A stretch of 64,000 bases of DNA, from NCBI GenBank assembly GCA_022497145.1, contig MU385860.1:1-64000 (forward strand), read 5' to 3'. The stretch is from Rostrohypoxylon terebratum. Taxonomy: Eukaryota; Ascomycota; Sordariomycetes; Xylariales; Hypoxylaceae. This document shows positions 21,151 through 33,900 of the stretch, piece after piece (positions within the stretch are counted from its first letter, which is position 1; every line of letters starts with the position of its first letter). The notes beneath the pieces were generated by a model. It was not told the origin of the DNA. It saw only the letters and a program-made list of their open reading frames with translations, and searched no databases. The position numbers and the translations under genes were made by a program.

Positions 21151-22950
21151 TTCGATGCCCCTGTTTTGAGCGAGTGTGGTCTGTTTTGTTATTAGGAATG
21201 TAATTGGAGTTCAGAAACCTAGCGGTCTGTTTTGAAGCGATATGGTGCTTCCGTGTCTTGTCGAAGCAAGGTAACACTTCCTGCGAGAGGAATATACCTA
21301 GCGATAGTGCTTTTTTGAGTAGATTGATGGAGTATCAGTCCTGTTTGATGTTTCGAATGGAAAGAATTGATCAAGATAGGGGCTAGGTAGTAACCGAGTT
21401 ATATTCGAACAAGTGAGTTGCTTTTAAGTAGTTGACTGTAGGCTGTTCTGAGCGACTTTTGTACTTCATATAAAATAAAAAGAAGATAGAAAAAAACATT
21501 GGGAACCTGGCGGTATCTATATACCTAGGGAAACAAATAAGCTTTGGAATCTTTTCTCTATTCTTGACTCTAGATAGCGTTGGCGTCTAAGCATATCAAC
21601 ATTTGGTGTAAGTAAACATAGAATCTGGTGGCTATTTAGTCTCAGAGCAACGCGCCCCATGATGCCGGACGTAAGTTATAAAGTCAGTTAGGAGGCTCTC
21701 TAAGTAGTTAGGCTTCTGTGGAAATATATCCTCGCCGACATTTGATGAGATTATACCCGCTAAGAGTAAGGTTGGAAACCTTCGGGTGCGGCGTTTGTGT
21801 TAGTTCACATACCCTACAGTTTCTTTGAAAGGTACGCCGATGGATATATCCCCGTGACTTGAATGAAAACTCTATGCTGGCAAGTCCAATGGTAGAAAAC
21901 ATATATACAGCAGAGTAAACACCGGTTCTTGCGGTCTACTCAAGCAGTCAAGAGATATATGGATATACCTAGGTAGTAATTGGGCAGTTACCTACTTAAC
22001 TATGCTATACCTAGTTGATTCATCTTGGGTCTATGTTGGCTTCGCCCGAGAAAAATAGGTATTTAGCAAATTTGTGAGCTCTACCTATCAGACAACCCTC
22101 TAACCTAAAGGCCTTGCAAGTTACATTAAACTGGTATAATACCACCCCCCCCCCAACCCCCCTGGGCCATGATACCAGTGGGTGTGTTGCTTGTTCGACT
22201 AAACAGGTAAGCATATCGATTCAGTATGAGGAAAGAACACCCATTGAGCCACAGTGATGGGTTAGTTTAGGAATACATGATAAAGATATGGACTAAATAT
22301 ATCGAAGAGGCCTCTTTACGGACCAATTGGCCCAAGTCCTTCTCAATTGGCGTCTCAAATACTCTATATATCTGATACTAACCGAATTCGGCTTTGCGAG
22401 AGTAAGATGTCGTTAAATTTGTGTTAGGTTAAAAGCGTTTACACTAGAACGGTTGATGAAAAGTCAATTCGCTCCGTTTGACAACAAAAGCTTACCCAAA
22501 AAATCGCTTGTAGCTGTTTTTAGCCCAGAAGCATAAATCCACACGATAAATTCAATTCAATTCTCTTCATGTGCTTTTCCAATGGCAGCAAGATACCACG
22601 CTGTTCAGGTCTTTACCTAGGTTAGCTAGGTATTCACTGATGCAAAGGTCACTACTATGCGTCATCTAGACAACTGAATACACTGAATGTAGGCGGTGAT
22701 GAAGTACTTTTGTTTGAATTAATTAACCTAGGTAGGTATGATTGAACCTCAAGTGGTCGTACTGGGGCTGAAACTCTTTTCTGTTTGGATATACATGGGC
22801 CATATCCGATTGTTTTGCCAAACCCGGCATCCCATCAGACCAAAAGGCGGCGTCGGTAAGCTTTGAATAGGCTTCGGGTTCGTATTCAGACTCTGTACTA
22901 TAACGCCTCGTGAGCGACGCGCTGCAAGATAAGTGGTCGGCTCGATTATC
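21151..22950. other. Intergenic, no gene seen
   Basis: AT-rich, with several ACCTAGG-type elements (near 21521, 21966, 22616, 22727) and a poly-C run at about 22144. Confidence 0.6.
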
Positions 22951-23268
22951 CTATGGCTGACAAGTGCAAGCGCCGGATACTTCTTGGACACAGTGTAAAC
23001 CATGATCGCATACTGCAGCCGGAATCCAGAACCCGCCGTTGCAGACCTGGACTTGAGCCGGGTAGCCATCTGAACTTTGAGACGCCTAGACGTTAGTTGC
23101 ACTCCTTCTATCCCAAAACCGAGGAGAAGAGGTTAGGAATATTTGGATCTATACAAACTTGAAGCATTGGTAGCTACCCGAGGAACACCTTGGTTGCCTA
23201 GGAGTGACATCAGCAAAGACTGGCATGGCGGTTAGAGCTAGAAACGTAATAGGCGTGTTGAATTTCAT
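22951..23268 (-). CDS. Small secreted cysteine-rich protein (82 aa)
   Basis: Two exons (23268-23155 and 23085-22951) give 82 residues. A signal peptide MKFNTPITFLALTAMPVFA is followed by a short mature chain with seven cysteines at about residues 28, 35, 53, 64, 70, 78 and 80. The pattern GSYQCF, VQVCNGGFWIPAAVC, LHCVQ, ACTCQP resembles small fungal effector or chitin-binding-like modules, but I cannot name a family. The odd cysteine count means one stays free or pairs between chains. The intron is 69 bp and in phase. The gene sits alone in AT-rich DNA, as effector genes often do. Confidence 0.7.
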
Positions 23269-24551
23269 GGCGTGTGTTCTTCTGCAAGTTCTTGGATTTG
23301 GAGATATGAAGGTATAGAAGTATGTATTTTGTGTATTTTGTGTAGTAAAATAGAGAGTATTTCAATGCTGAAGAGGGGTGGTTTATCTTGGATGGTAAGA
23401 TGAAGAGTAAGCCAATGTTGTAGAGAAGTGAAATTGATACAAGATAGTTGAATGTTGACAGGAGTTGATTCAACCTCGAGGGATCGAATCGTGTCGGTAG
23501 ATTGTACCTGGGTGTTGAATGTTTTGGCAGTGATGTCATCATCAACACGTTCCTGCAATTGACATCGCGTAGCGCTTGCATCGCCGATTACCTTCCGTAG
23601 TAGAGTATCAAGGATCATGGTATTTACCAGGTAGGTACAGGTAGACATGAATTGAGGGTAGGTACACTTCGAGCCCGGAGTAGGTATACTACCTAACCTA
23701 GTAGATACCGCTGCTACGCCATTTATGCCGTTTATGCCCGTTCATCGTCCAGACGTTTTCTGTACCTATACATCGTGAGCCGGTATCGTCCATGTCTAGT
23801 TTTAGAGCTTAACAATTGAGACCTCCAGCTACTAGGTACTATAGGTATGATGGAAACCCTTCTCCTTATTATTACAAGTAGGTGCTATTAACCTTGAAAG
23901 CACTCCAACATCTAAAAACAAAAACAACACCCGACTACCATTTTCAGAGATTTCCAGGGCTTGCTGCTTCCTTTGGGGAAAAGGGGGCGTTCTGGATAAC
24001 CCCTAAGATCCAAAATCGGCCATGAGAACGGGACGGGGGCGCTTCGCTGTTTCTGCGAATCAGAAATTGGGGCATACCCCGATATGGCAAGTCTACCTAC
24101 CTACCTGACCTAGGTCCTACTAAGTAGGTATGTACTCCTACCACTCTGATCATTGATGTCATCCCCCCCCCTGATCCATGTACATTTATTTTTATACCCT
24201 CCGATCATTAAGGTAGTTAGTCGATGTAACGCATGCATTGGATGAAGCCGCGCTTCTTAAGACCTTGAATCATGGCTATTTTTCTAAAGTTGCGATTTTC
24301 TTATCATTACATGGTCTTTCACTTCCTACCGCCATGCCATACGCCACTTGAATCTTTCATGATGGGAATAACTCATGACATCATTCTCATAAGTATTCTA
24401 CAAGGTTGTCAAGACCCTCACATATTTTGCGGATCCGATCAGGTACAGCTCCCCCTTTTTTCACACTTCCACAAGGGTTAAATTAAGTGAAGCATCGTAT
24501 CAGCCTATGAAGAGCCCTCAGTGCAGACTGGAATGCGTGCGATGAAAATGC
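23269..24551. other. Intergenic, no gene seen
   Basis: Palindromic CCTAGG elements near 23628 and 24096-24130; no protein gene recognised. Confidence 0.6.
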
Positions 24552-25494
24552 TCATCTCCAGTTATTTGATTCTTCGCCAAGGCCAGTTGGTTCGATTCTG
24601 TGGTTCGCGCCATCCTCTAGGGTTCCATACTCACGGCGGCTACCATTAGTACCGTCCCGTCCTGCGGCTGGGCCATCCTCTTCGTCGATGATCTGGTTTT
24701 CGAGAAGTCCCTCATTGGGATCCGCACCAACACTCTGTGTGAGGCGCCTGTATCCGAGTCTAGCTCGAGCGCCTCCAGAGTTGCGTAGTCTGAATAACGC
24801 AAGATGAATCAGCTAGACCCAATGTCAGTACAAAAGGTCTAAGACGACTTAATCGCGAATGATAACTACCTGAAGTACTCCAACAACTACAACGGCAGCA
24901 AATCCAAGCCCCGCAGTTCTCTGCTCTGCAGCGAGCCATGGTTCAAGGCAAGATGTTGTTCTGCTAGGATATGTCGTGAGGCATTGGTGGGTCCGCGGGA
25001 AATCGCGGTCCCGAGTCGAACGAAGGCCACAGCAGTTGAAAGAATCTTGAATTCGCTGTAGAGCTTGATCATCTTTGGCGCTGTAGAGGCGTTGCCAATT
25101 CCCTTCTAGGCTACATTCGAGCAATTTGCCCGGCACGAAACCTTGGGCAAAGAGAGTCGCGAGGACCACCTCCAGTATGCCTTGGATAACTTGCAGCGCA
25201 ATAGGCAGAAGTTGCTGCGTTGCCAGCGATCTGGTTCTAGACTGCAAGAATCGGTGGAGCAGCGGGGTGTAGAAAACGTTTGCGACTGCGATAAAAGGTA
25301 GGATGATGGCGAGCACGGTCGTGCCAATCGATAGGGGAAGCGATAGACTGCCCGAAGTAACCTGCACGTAACTGAGGGCCGTCAATTATTTGGTCTGGGG
25401 GGTCTGGGGGGTCTGAGGGGGACCGGACAGTCGAATATGGATGGGTAACTTACATTGCAACTGCTATTGAAGCTAAGAGAAGCTGGTCGATCAT
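24552..25494 (-). CDS. Tetraspanin-like membrane protein
   Basis: Three exons (25494-25454, 25371-24870, 24812-24552), 267 residues. The first exon gives only 14 residues (MIDQLLLASIAVA...). Four hydrophobic segments can be traced, with a larger extracellular loop between the third and fourth. That loop contains the hallmark CCG (DSFNCCGLRS) plus further cysteines (HQCLTTYP, TTSCLEPWL). The last intron splits the fourth segment; splicing at 24814-24813 restores GVLQLIHLALFRLRNSGG. The cytosolic tail of about 70 residues is acidic and rich in Gly and Asn. Fungal tetraspanins of this type (Tsp3-like) act in membranes; a Pls1-type role in infection should not be assumed. The last acceptor was chosen over one at 24790 because only the former continues the membrane helix and the long tail frame. 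Confidence 0.82.
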
Positions 25495-26618
25495 GCGTTA
25501 GTTCGAAGACGTCACCTTATGCGATCATGTAATGGTCACAGTTCACCTACAAGAGGATAAGCAAGTGCAAGATTCACCATGATGGGCAATGTTGCTGCGG
25601 TAATGTCAAGTGTCTTTCAATCAGCCAATATTCAGGTGGCACTCAAAGAAAAGACGATTGATATCTTCATGAAAAAAAGATATCTAGATTCTAGGTATTG
25701 TACCTATCAGGTAGTAGGTACTAGTTATATGTTAGAATTAGATACGAATAGGCGGTGTCCGGTTTCCGCAGTGGTTTCCGCAGTTGAAGAACTTGGAAAA
25801 AGACGAAGATGGGTGAAACGACAAAGAAAGTTTATTTTGTTTTTAAACTTCTGCCTGCGTGATGCTGCATTGTGCCTTCTAGAGAGCCCTGGAGCCTTGC
25901 CCAACCTCGTCCCTTCTTCGTAAGGCGCGTAGGGTGACGTGGATGCAAGTTCCCGCACCTACCCCTCCTCTTTGCAGGTGCAATGCTACCCGAGTACATC
26001 CTTTTTTCTGACCTGTCACATTGACTCATTCAAGGTTCTCTCAAGTCAACTTGGAACCATTTCGCTACCTAAGGTCCTAAGACTTACACAAGTACTTCAC
26101 TGCCTACTGCTCAATAACGGATCCATGGATGCTTCAATCGCCCTGTCTTGCAGCGTGTTTTCCAGACAGTCTTCGTCATCCGTCCGGCGTTCGGGTTCCT
26201 GCTTGAATTTTTGCGCCTCTCCGAACCCCTAGCCCTTAGCCCTCAATTTCCAAGCCCCTACTGCGTAGTAGAAAAAGATCTGCGTTTCCCTATTGATTTT
26301 GAAGTCACCACTTGGAATCTGTTGCTTGTACTCGAAAGCAAAGATATCTCCAGGGCTATCAAGCCTCACAGGGAAAAAAAGATTGATGGCCCTCTCATCC
26401 ATATCGGATATCGCCCTTCATGGAGATACGGAGGATCAAATGATGAGCATTTCCATGACCTCAAATATACGACCCTAATTTGAGCTCTCCCTACAGTCAA
26501 CAATCTCCCGACCGCAATCTTCCGTCTGTGTAACGACAGTATAAGCTGCATCCGTATAATGTCTACTATTCACAAATCGGCCCCCAGCACCACCCACACA
26601 CCCTTCCCTCCTAGGTAC
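25495..26618. other. Intergenic, no gene seen
   Basis: Frames up to 114 codons (25579-25923 plus) lack recognisable features. Confidence 0.55.
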
Positions 26619-26975
26619 CTAGCCAGTCAGCGCCACGAAGCCACCGAAGTCGCCGGAGCTCGGTACGCCACCCACGCTCAAGAATCCGTGATCGCACGTA
26701 CCCTGATACGTCCTCGTTAACGACGTATAAACAGCATTGTACTGCTGCTTGAAAGCGTCGAATGTGTATGCCGTCGCGTTAAAAGACGCCTTCAGGTCTG
26801 TGCTGAAGGCAGCGTCGTAAGCGGCTTCCCATCCGTCTTGGTAGGTATGGGAAAAAGCCGTTTACATCGTCCATTACGAACTGAGCTACCTCATCGGTCG
26901 CCTGGAACCCGCTAGTGGCTCTAGCTGGGCAGGCGGCGTTCGTGGCGCCCAGTAGAAGGAGACTTGGAGCTATAA
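26619..26975 (-). pseudogene. Frameshifted relic of a secreted protein
   Basis: Reading 26975 to 26619 on the minus strand gives a signal-peptide-like APSLLLLGATNAACPA, then TSGFQATDEVAQFVMDDVNGF. The frame then jumps by one base near a run of five T (forward A run at about 26852-26856). It resumes as SHTYQDGWEAAYDAAFSTDLK, TYTFDAFKQQYNAVY-type helices and ends CDHGFLSVGG... to a stop. No in-frame Met with good context was found upstream, though a splice donor near 27019 may have served an exon 1. This is either a single-base sequencing or assembly error in a live gene or a young pseudogene. Family not recognised. Confidence 0.6.
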
Positions 26976-28690
26976 TTACAGGTAAGTATTCGATGTTTAG
27001 GCTGTATTTACAAGGAACTTACCTGCAACGCGACCGAGGGCCACGCATACTCAGCCGGTCTGTCAGGCAACAAGAAATACGCTATCCACTGCGAGTTGCT
27101 CTATGAGGATTGCCTGAATCAGAAATACTATCCCTATTGCTGTGATAGTTCCATGGAAAAAGCAACCTCTAAGGTGACGAGAACTGTTGGTGAGAGAGAG
27201 TTGAGTGCTTGAAATCGCCGATCTTTCTATTCTAATTTCAACGCCATCACCACCAAAAACCTCAAGATCTCTTAATAATCGAACACGAACAGCGATCGGA
27301 GCCAAGTGCAGCTTTGAGATTAATCGGGCTCCCGTGCATCTCTTAATGCTCGAAACTCTGAGCATCCATCAATCTCTGAAGTCAGTAGCTAAAAGCGGCA
27401 AAGGTCTCAATGGCTTCTCGTCTTCCCGCTCTCGCACGAATCTCAGATTTGTACGAAGGCAGCGGATTACAAGCGAGACTTAAAGATCTCGAAGAATCAA
27501 CTTTCAAGACATTATACGTATTAATACTAATGACCCTAACAACGATAGAGTCTGTAGATCAACATGTAAACGGCATATCTAGTCAAACGGGGGGGGGGGT
27601 TGGATGTTGGACATCCAATGCTAAGCCTCTCCGGTCAACCATCAATACTTAAGTCTTACATGGGCTTCGATGACATAGCCTCACACTATCATCCCGACTT
27701 CAACCTGTCAAGACATCCTCTCCGGCATCTGTCAAGTTCACATGTGCCCTCCACGGGATTTTTAATCTAGTGCCTAGCATTCAAATGCAAGGGCCCGCAT
27801 GCCGCCAAGCGCGTATCCCTGAAGCGAAACGAGGGTTCCCCCCTAAAAAAACCATCGACCTCGAATTTCCGGAGCGCGGTACATGTCAATCAATCTCGTC
27901 TTGGCGATTGCTTAACCTTCCTATCCGAGGCTCTTGTCATCTGCGCCGAGAGTTATTCGCGCCGTTTAGGGCCGAACAACCAATGTCGTATAGAATTTCA
28001 GCGATAGCAGTAGTGAGGAGTAAATCGTACTAGAGGAAAGAAAAATGGCTTGGCTATCGGGATCGTGGGCGGAAGATCGCTTTGTTTGTGGAAGCTCAGA
28101 TTCCCCCTTTGGGTCCTTTGATAGGGTAGACCGCCGATCACAAAACCACGCGACTTGGCTTAGATTTCTCTGGGGAACCTATTCACAAGGAAGACAAGAC
28201 GCCATGCAATTGATGTAGCTTTTTGTGATACGACTCTGGCAACTTAAAATTAGAGACCATATGTCAATCATCCAATCGTTTACGGCCGGCTCATGATACA
28301 GCTCCAAGATAGACTAGATGACCCGCTCCTATCGGATCAATGTGAAAGCAACATTGACTTCGATCGTATATAGCAGAAATGGAAAAGAATGCGGGGCTAT
28401 AACATGGGTCAATTTGCTTTTCTTTGAATGGAATGATTTCCTGCCCGAGAAAGTTGAACCTCGCGCGCCTCGTGATCGTCGACATTGCATGGTTAGGCCT
28501 GGCTAAGGAGAGGCGCTACCTTCCAACATAAGAAGCTTGCTGGAATCTCATATCCGCGTATACCATCGTGAGCGGGTACATAAAGGCTCGTGGGTTCTTA
28601 GGATAATTCCTACCTAGATCAAGTCTTAGATTTCTCCTAGCTCGACCACTTGCTTCATAGATTTGACAACGACGATCTCACGTTCGCAAC
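26976..28690. other. Intergenic, no gene seen
   Basis: May hold a lost first exon of the relic at 26619. A run of ten G at about 27589-27598; otherwise nothing. Confidence 0.55.
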
Positions 28691-30053
28691 ATGGTTCGCT
28701 CACTTTTTGTTGCGGCTCTAGCTGCCACGACTACAGCTCTTTCCACTACCCGTCATGCAGCCAGGAACGCAGAGCTTTTCACACTCGACTTTGGACTCGG
28801 TGAAACACAGATCGTGACCGAGGAGGAGAAATGGGCACTTAAGAAAGTCAGTACCTAGTCAACACACCCATCCTCTCTCCTATACTAACTCTCCTGCAGG
28901 CGGGAAGAACCTTCATGGACATAACCAACCACCCGAACCTCGCATCCTCCGCATCGCCCAAGTGGGCCGTCGCCGCCGTCCAGTACCCCACGGGCATGGC
29001 TTACGAAGACGCCGTCAAGGACCTGATCAGCAAGCTCGACAAGACGTACGTCGAAGAGCAGCTGACGACCTTCTCCAACTTCTTCACCCGCTTCTACCTC
29101 TCGGACGAAGGCAAGCAAGCTTCGGAGTGGCTGCTTGGCGAAGTCCAAGGCGTGATCGAAGCGAGCGACGCCAAGGGCGCCTCCGTGAAAGCGTTCCCCC
29201 ACAGCTGGGTACAGAGCAGCATCATCGCGACGATCCCCGGGAAGTCTACCGACAAAATCGTGGTCGGGGCGCACTTGGATTCGATTAACCAGAACAACCG
29301 CACCGGAAGGTCTCCCGGAGCCGGTAAGGTGTTTCTTCACATACCCACCCAAATACGTATAATTCGTAGTAAATTTCGAAACGGCCGACTAATGCGCGAT
29401 AGACGACAACGGATCCGGGTGCATGACGACCCTGGAGGCTATGAGGGTTCTTCTCAGCGATCCCAAGATCGCAGCTGGCGAGGGCACTAACACGCTAGAG
29501 TTCCACTGGTACTCCGGCGAAGAGGGCGGCTTGCTTGGCAGTGCTGACATCTTTGACGCGTACGCTGAAAACAAGACTGTCGTCAAGGCGATGCTGCAAC
29601 AAGATATGACTGGCTACGGATCAAACCCTAGTAAGTGCTGAGTTTTGGTGTGAACATATAAAATGTCTGCTTACTAATCTGACTTGTCTTGCCCAGTGGG
29701 CGTCATCACCGACCGTGTTGACTCGGGCCTTACCGCATACATGCGAAAGGTCATCGATGCCGTAAGTAATTCAATTTCCTCCAAATCGCATCCATCGTAG
29801 CTAACTCCCTTCCTCTTAGTACACAGAGATCGGCTACGTAGACTCTGAATGTGGCTACGGCTGCTCGGACCACGCATCTGCCATGGCAGCGGGTTATCCG
29901 GCTTCCTTCGTGATCGAGTCGGCGATGGACATCACGAACAAGTACATCCACACTGATCGCGACTCGCTCGATAAGATTAATTTCGACCACGTTCTCGAGC
30001 ACTCTAAGATGGTCATCGGGTACGCCTACGAATTAACGTTCGCGGACCTCTGA
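28691..30053 (+). CDS. Secreted M28 leucine aminopeptidase
   Basis: Five exons (28691-28846, 28900-29323, 29403-29630, 29697-29761, 29820-30053), 368 residues. A signal peptide (MVRSLFVAALAATTTALS) and a pro-region of about 70 residues precede an M28 peptidase fold. The co-catalytic zinc ligands are in order: AHLDS (His, Asp as catalytic helper), GADDNGSG (bridging Asp), SGEEGG (catalytic base Glu plus zinc Glu), QQDMTGY (Asp) and SDHAS (final His). ECGYGCSD carries a likely disulfide. Length and motif order match extracellular fungal leucine aminopeptidases such as Lap1. It removes N-terminal residues from peptides outside the cell. Intron 1 uses a GTCAGT donor. There is no functional link to the neighbours. 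Confidence 0.95.
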
Positions 30054-30910
30054 GATATGGGGCTCGTCTGTTTCTTACCTTGAGTAGGCTATAGATAGAA
30101 AAAGTAGGTTAATAATTGATATCTGCTACTAGGCTGGTTATATGTTAGCGGTTGTATATTCTTGTAATGTTCTTCCTACCTACATAGATGTCTAGAAAAA
30201 GCTGTTAGTGTATACTTCGAAAGCTTCCAGGTTGTTAGAATCATGAAATTTCTACCTCATTGGAACCTCAACTTTTTAACCGAGGCGGACTAATTTATCC
30301 TGCCATAGCGTCCGAAGCCACAACTTGGGCCTTTTACTTCCACATTTTAGCACATTAGAACATTCACGATCCTGACATCACCGAATATTTATCGTAACAA
30401 AAATTCCCATTGAGTGTACATAACATCCCGCATGCAAAGGAAAACCGGCCGTGACAATCGTAAATGCCAATTGGGAAATACCCCAGCAAAGCGAAAATAT
30501 GTGCAATAGGCTAGGCAAGTTACCTAGGTAACATCGAGGAATTAAGGAAGTGTAGTAGCAACAAGGTTGAGAATATCCGGAGACGTCCCCCATATCGAGG
30601 GGGCCATATGTTCTGCCGGCCATAATATCCCAACTAAAGACATCCATTTTCACCCAAAGACGCCTGAACTGATGTGATTGAGGCAAAAAATGGATATCTT
30701 GCTTGACAAAGGTGACGACGTGACGAATGAAATGATCCCCTAACTCCACGAACTATAATGTATGTTAGACTCGGACTGAATAACGCGTGTAAATTGTACG
30801 CAAACATACCAACTAAGGACTTCGTAGGTAACCCAGAAACTGTGAATTCAAGACCTTTCCTGATGCTCGATAGGCCATGGAACGCAGTATGGTCGGAGTC
30901 CCCAATCGAA
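30054..30910. other. Convergent intergenic between aminopeptidase and Edc4
   Basis: No gene recognised. One palindrome near 30521. Confidence 0.6.
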
Positions 30911-33900
30911 TTAATAGTTAGGTCGTTGTACAGCCTCCTTGATCTGGCTAGCCATACTAGTCATCGAAGAGAGACGTGCGACAATCGGATCGTTGGGTGA
31001 TCGATTGGCAATTTGGACGAAGAGCTTCTCAAAACGGTCGAGGTATGAGGTCATCAAGTTCGGAACAACATCGCGAACCTGAGTGTCCTGAAGAGAATTC
31101 TGGTTAGAAGGGTCATTGGTTGGGTGAGATGTGAGACTAACGATGTGTGATAGCTGGGCAATCAGGATGTGAAGCACCGTCTCTAGCCAGTTCAGCTTCT
31201 CTCTAACAAGATGAGGGTCAAGAGTATCGATGACAACAGATCCCACCGAGAGCGAAACTAAAGTGGGTACGTCCTGGAGGAACTGAGGGTCCAGTTTGTA
31301 TAGATACTCGTCAAAGACCTCAGCCTGGCGACCTTGCTGAATCCATCGAACCAAGCCAGTCTCATACTCGCCTCGCTCGATATATGATGCGACACTAGCG
31401 ACCATATGCTGTAGCTGTGGGTCTCGAATGACCGCTGGTTCTCTAGCATTCGAGCTGTTGGACTGGAATGGGACAAGTTGGTGAGCGCCTGAACTTCCCG
31501 TCGGACTCCCATACATGAAGGATTGGGATTGTAGAGACGCAGGATGATGAGGCTGAGTTGGCTGAGAATGAGCGGAGTGCGTAGACTGCGCGGTAGAACC
31601 ACGGTCGCGAGCAGTTTGATGCTGCAACTTAAGCAGTCCATCCTGGAATTGAGCCTGGGTAGTAGCCATAGCGGTAACTGTGTCAGAGAGGCTGGTCACT
31701 AGGGCCGTGAGCTGGTCAATCTTATTACCATCCGCGATACGTCGTTGTTCCATTTCCGCAATCAGACTAGCAGTATGGTCTTGCACATCTTGTACGACTG
31801 AGCGTGAAACGTCCACCGCCGTGTTATTGATCAACGGGGTGACATGGCTAACCAATACTTGACGAACAGTTTTCTCAATGTCGTGCGCCACAGTGCTTGA
31901 AACCTTGTCTGAGATAGCTTTAGAAATCTCGGGTTTCTGTAAAGCCTGGTTGACGGCGTTGGGAATAAGTTTTTGCATCTGATTTTGGATAGAATGCGAG
32001 ACCCGACCGACCATCTTACCATCAATCTGTTCCGATATGGTCTTCGTGATAAGGCTGCTCAGAGCTGGGACGACGCTGCTCTCAAATTGATCACTAATCG
32101 TTTTAGTGAGCACGGCCTGGACATTCATGTTGAGGACGTTGGACACTTTCTCGAGCAATATTTGCTGGTTCTTGACAAATGTCTCGTCTCGAGTACGGAA
32201 TTCCACGTCGACATTATCTCGGTGATCCTTGAATTCACTAGTGATCACACCAGTTAACTTGTCACCAAGAGAAGAGACAATCTGCTTCACAGTAGACTGA
32301 ATCGACTCATGCGACATTATCGGCTGTGAGGACTTCGTCTCTTTGGTAGCATTAGGTGGCGACTGTGAGGTACCATTCGATTGCGCATTTTCGGTGTTAT
32401 GCTTCTCCGCAGCTGCCGCTGCAGCCTTCTCGCGCTTCTTTCTTGCTTTCTTCTCCGTCTTGTCTAACTGACTGATCGGCGCACTAGGGGCGACAGCTTC
32501 TTTACGGTCTTGTTGGACCACAGGTGCATTCTCATCACCTTTTTGAGGGACCAAAGCATTAGACGGTATCGAAGATGGCGCTGGCGGAGGCGTCTCCTTA
32601 ACGGATCGGACTCGGAGTGGTAGCGGCGCATGCTCATCCACAGGCTGCGGTTCGGTGACCAAGGGACTAGGCAGCTCCTTTAGTTTTGCGATCTTAATTA
32701 GGCCAACCTCGGAAGCATCGGCGCCATCGAGAACCTTGTTGTCCTTTGACCAACCAAGCTCGTTTTGTTTAATAACAACACCAGTTACACCCTTCGAGTG
32801 CATCGCGTACAATTCAAATAGGCTCGGTTCCTCCACATCAGAAGCGGTGGCAGGGTTAACTAGTATATCTAAGCTTCGGAGCATGCCTTTATTGGCGAAT
32901 GAGTATTCGCGCACACCACTAATGACGGCGGTGGAGTCTGGCTCAGGAATTGATGAGTCCTTAGCTACCAATTTCTGGATGTATTCGACTTGGGACAGAC
33001 CCTTCATGGTGTATCTGGGGACTGATAGGTGCAAGAAGTAGATGGAGTTGCGCATTGGATGGCCAACTACGATCATACCCGAAGGTGGATGATACATCAC
33101 GCTGCACACTGGATCCGACTCCTTTGTATGTGGCAAGTTGAATTCCTGGACTGGTTTGCCCAGACCAAGATCCCAAAGTTGAAGGGTGTGGTTCTGCTTC
33201 ATGCCCACTATCATGTAGCGTAAGGCCCAACCCTTCTGGTATGGCCGTTGCTTATCCAGCAATAACACAGAGGTTGGCCACGCTTTTTCACCTTCTGGGG
33301 TCGTGTTTAGCGTCATTAGAGGCTCTTTCACCTCAAGCGACGTGTGAGCAGGGAGAGGAGACCAAGGATCCGAATTCTCATCGGCTGCTGTCAAATCTCG
33401 CACGTCCCAGAACTTAACACGACCGGACTTATCGAGTGAGACAATAGTGGTATCATCCTGGCTGAAGGTGAAGTCTTTGCCGGCTTTGCCCGTACTGATT
33501 CTAAGGGAACATTCCTTATACAGTCTCTGGGTGTCAACGACGCGGTCATGGCCGGATTTGAAGATGCCGTTCTGCATAATGTACGATGGCCAGATGATAT
33601 TGATGGTCTTCCCACGGCCGACAGCGAAAAACTCTGGATGAGTAGAAGAGGTCCTAGCTCGAGTCTTCAAAACACCTCCGTTATCGCCACCTCCCTCATG
33701 TGAAATCGCAAGGGGTGGGAGAATGAATCCATACTGCTCCGGGTGGGCGTCTTCCAAATGATCCTTCTCACCATTCTTGATCTGAACATAGTAGACGGTG
33801 CCACTGATGCCAGTGCCAATGATGCTCTCTTTGGGTGTGGTAGGGAGATCAGGTGACGTAGATGACATTGCGACGTTGAAAATGCGGTCCTTAGTGTCAG

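Noticed and set aside
25579..25923. 114-codon plus-strand frame upstream of the tetraspanin
   Set aside because: No conserved features; probably chance.
28885..29352. 155-codon antisense frame inside the aminopeptidase gene
   Set aside because: Mirror frame of a strongly supported M28 exon with no motif of its own.
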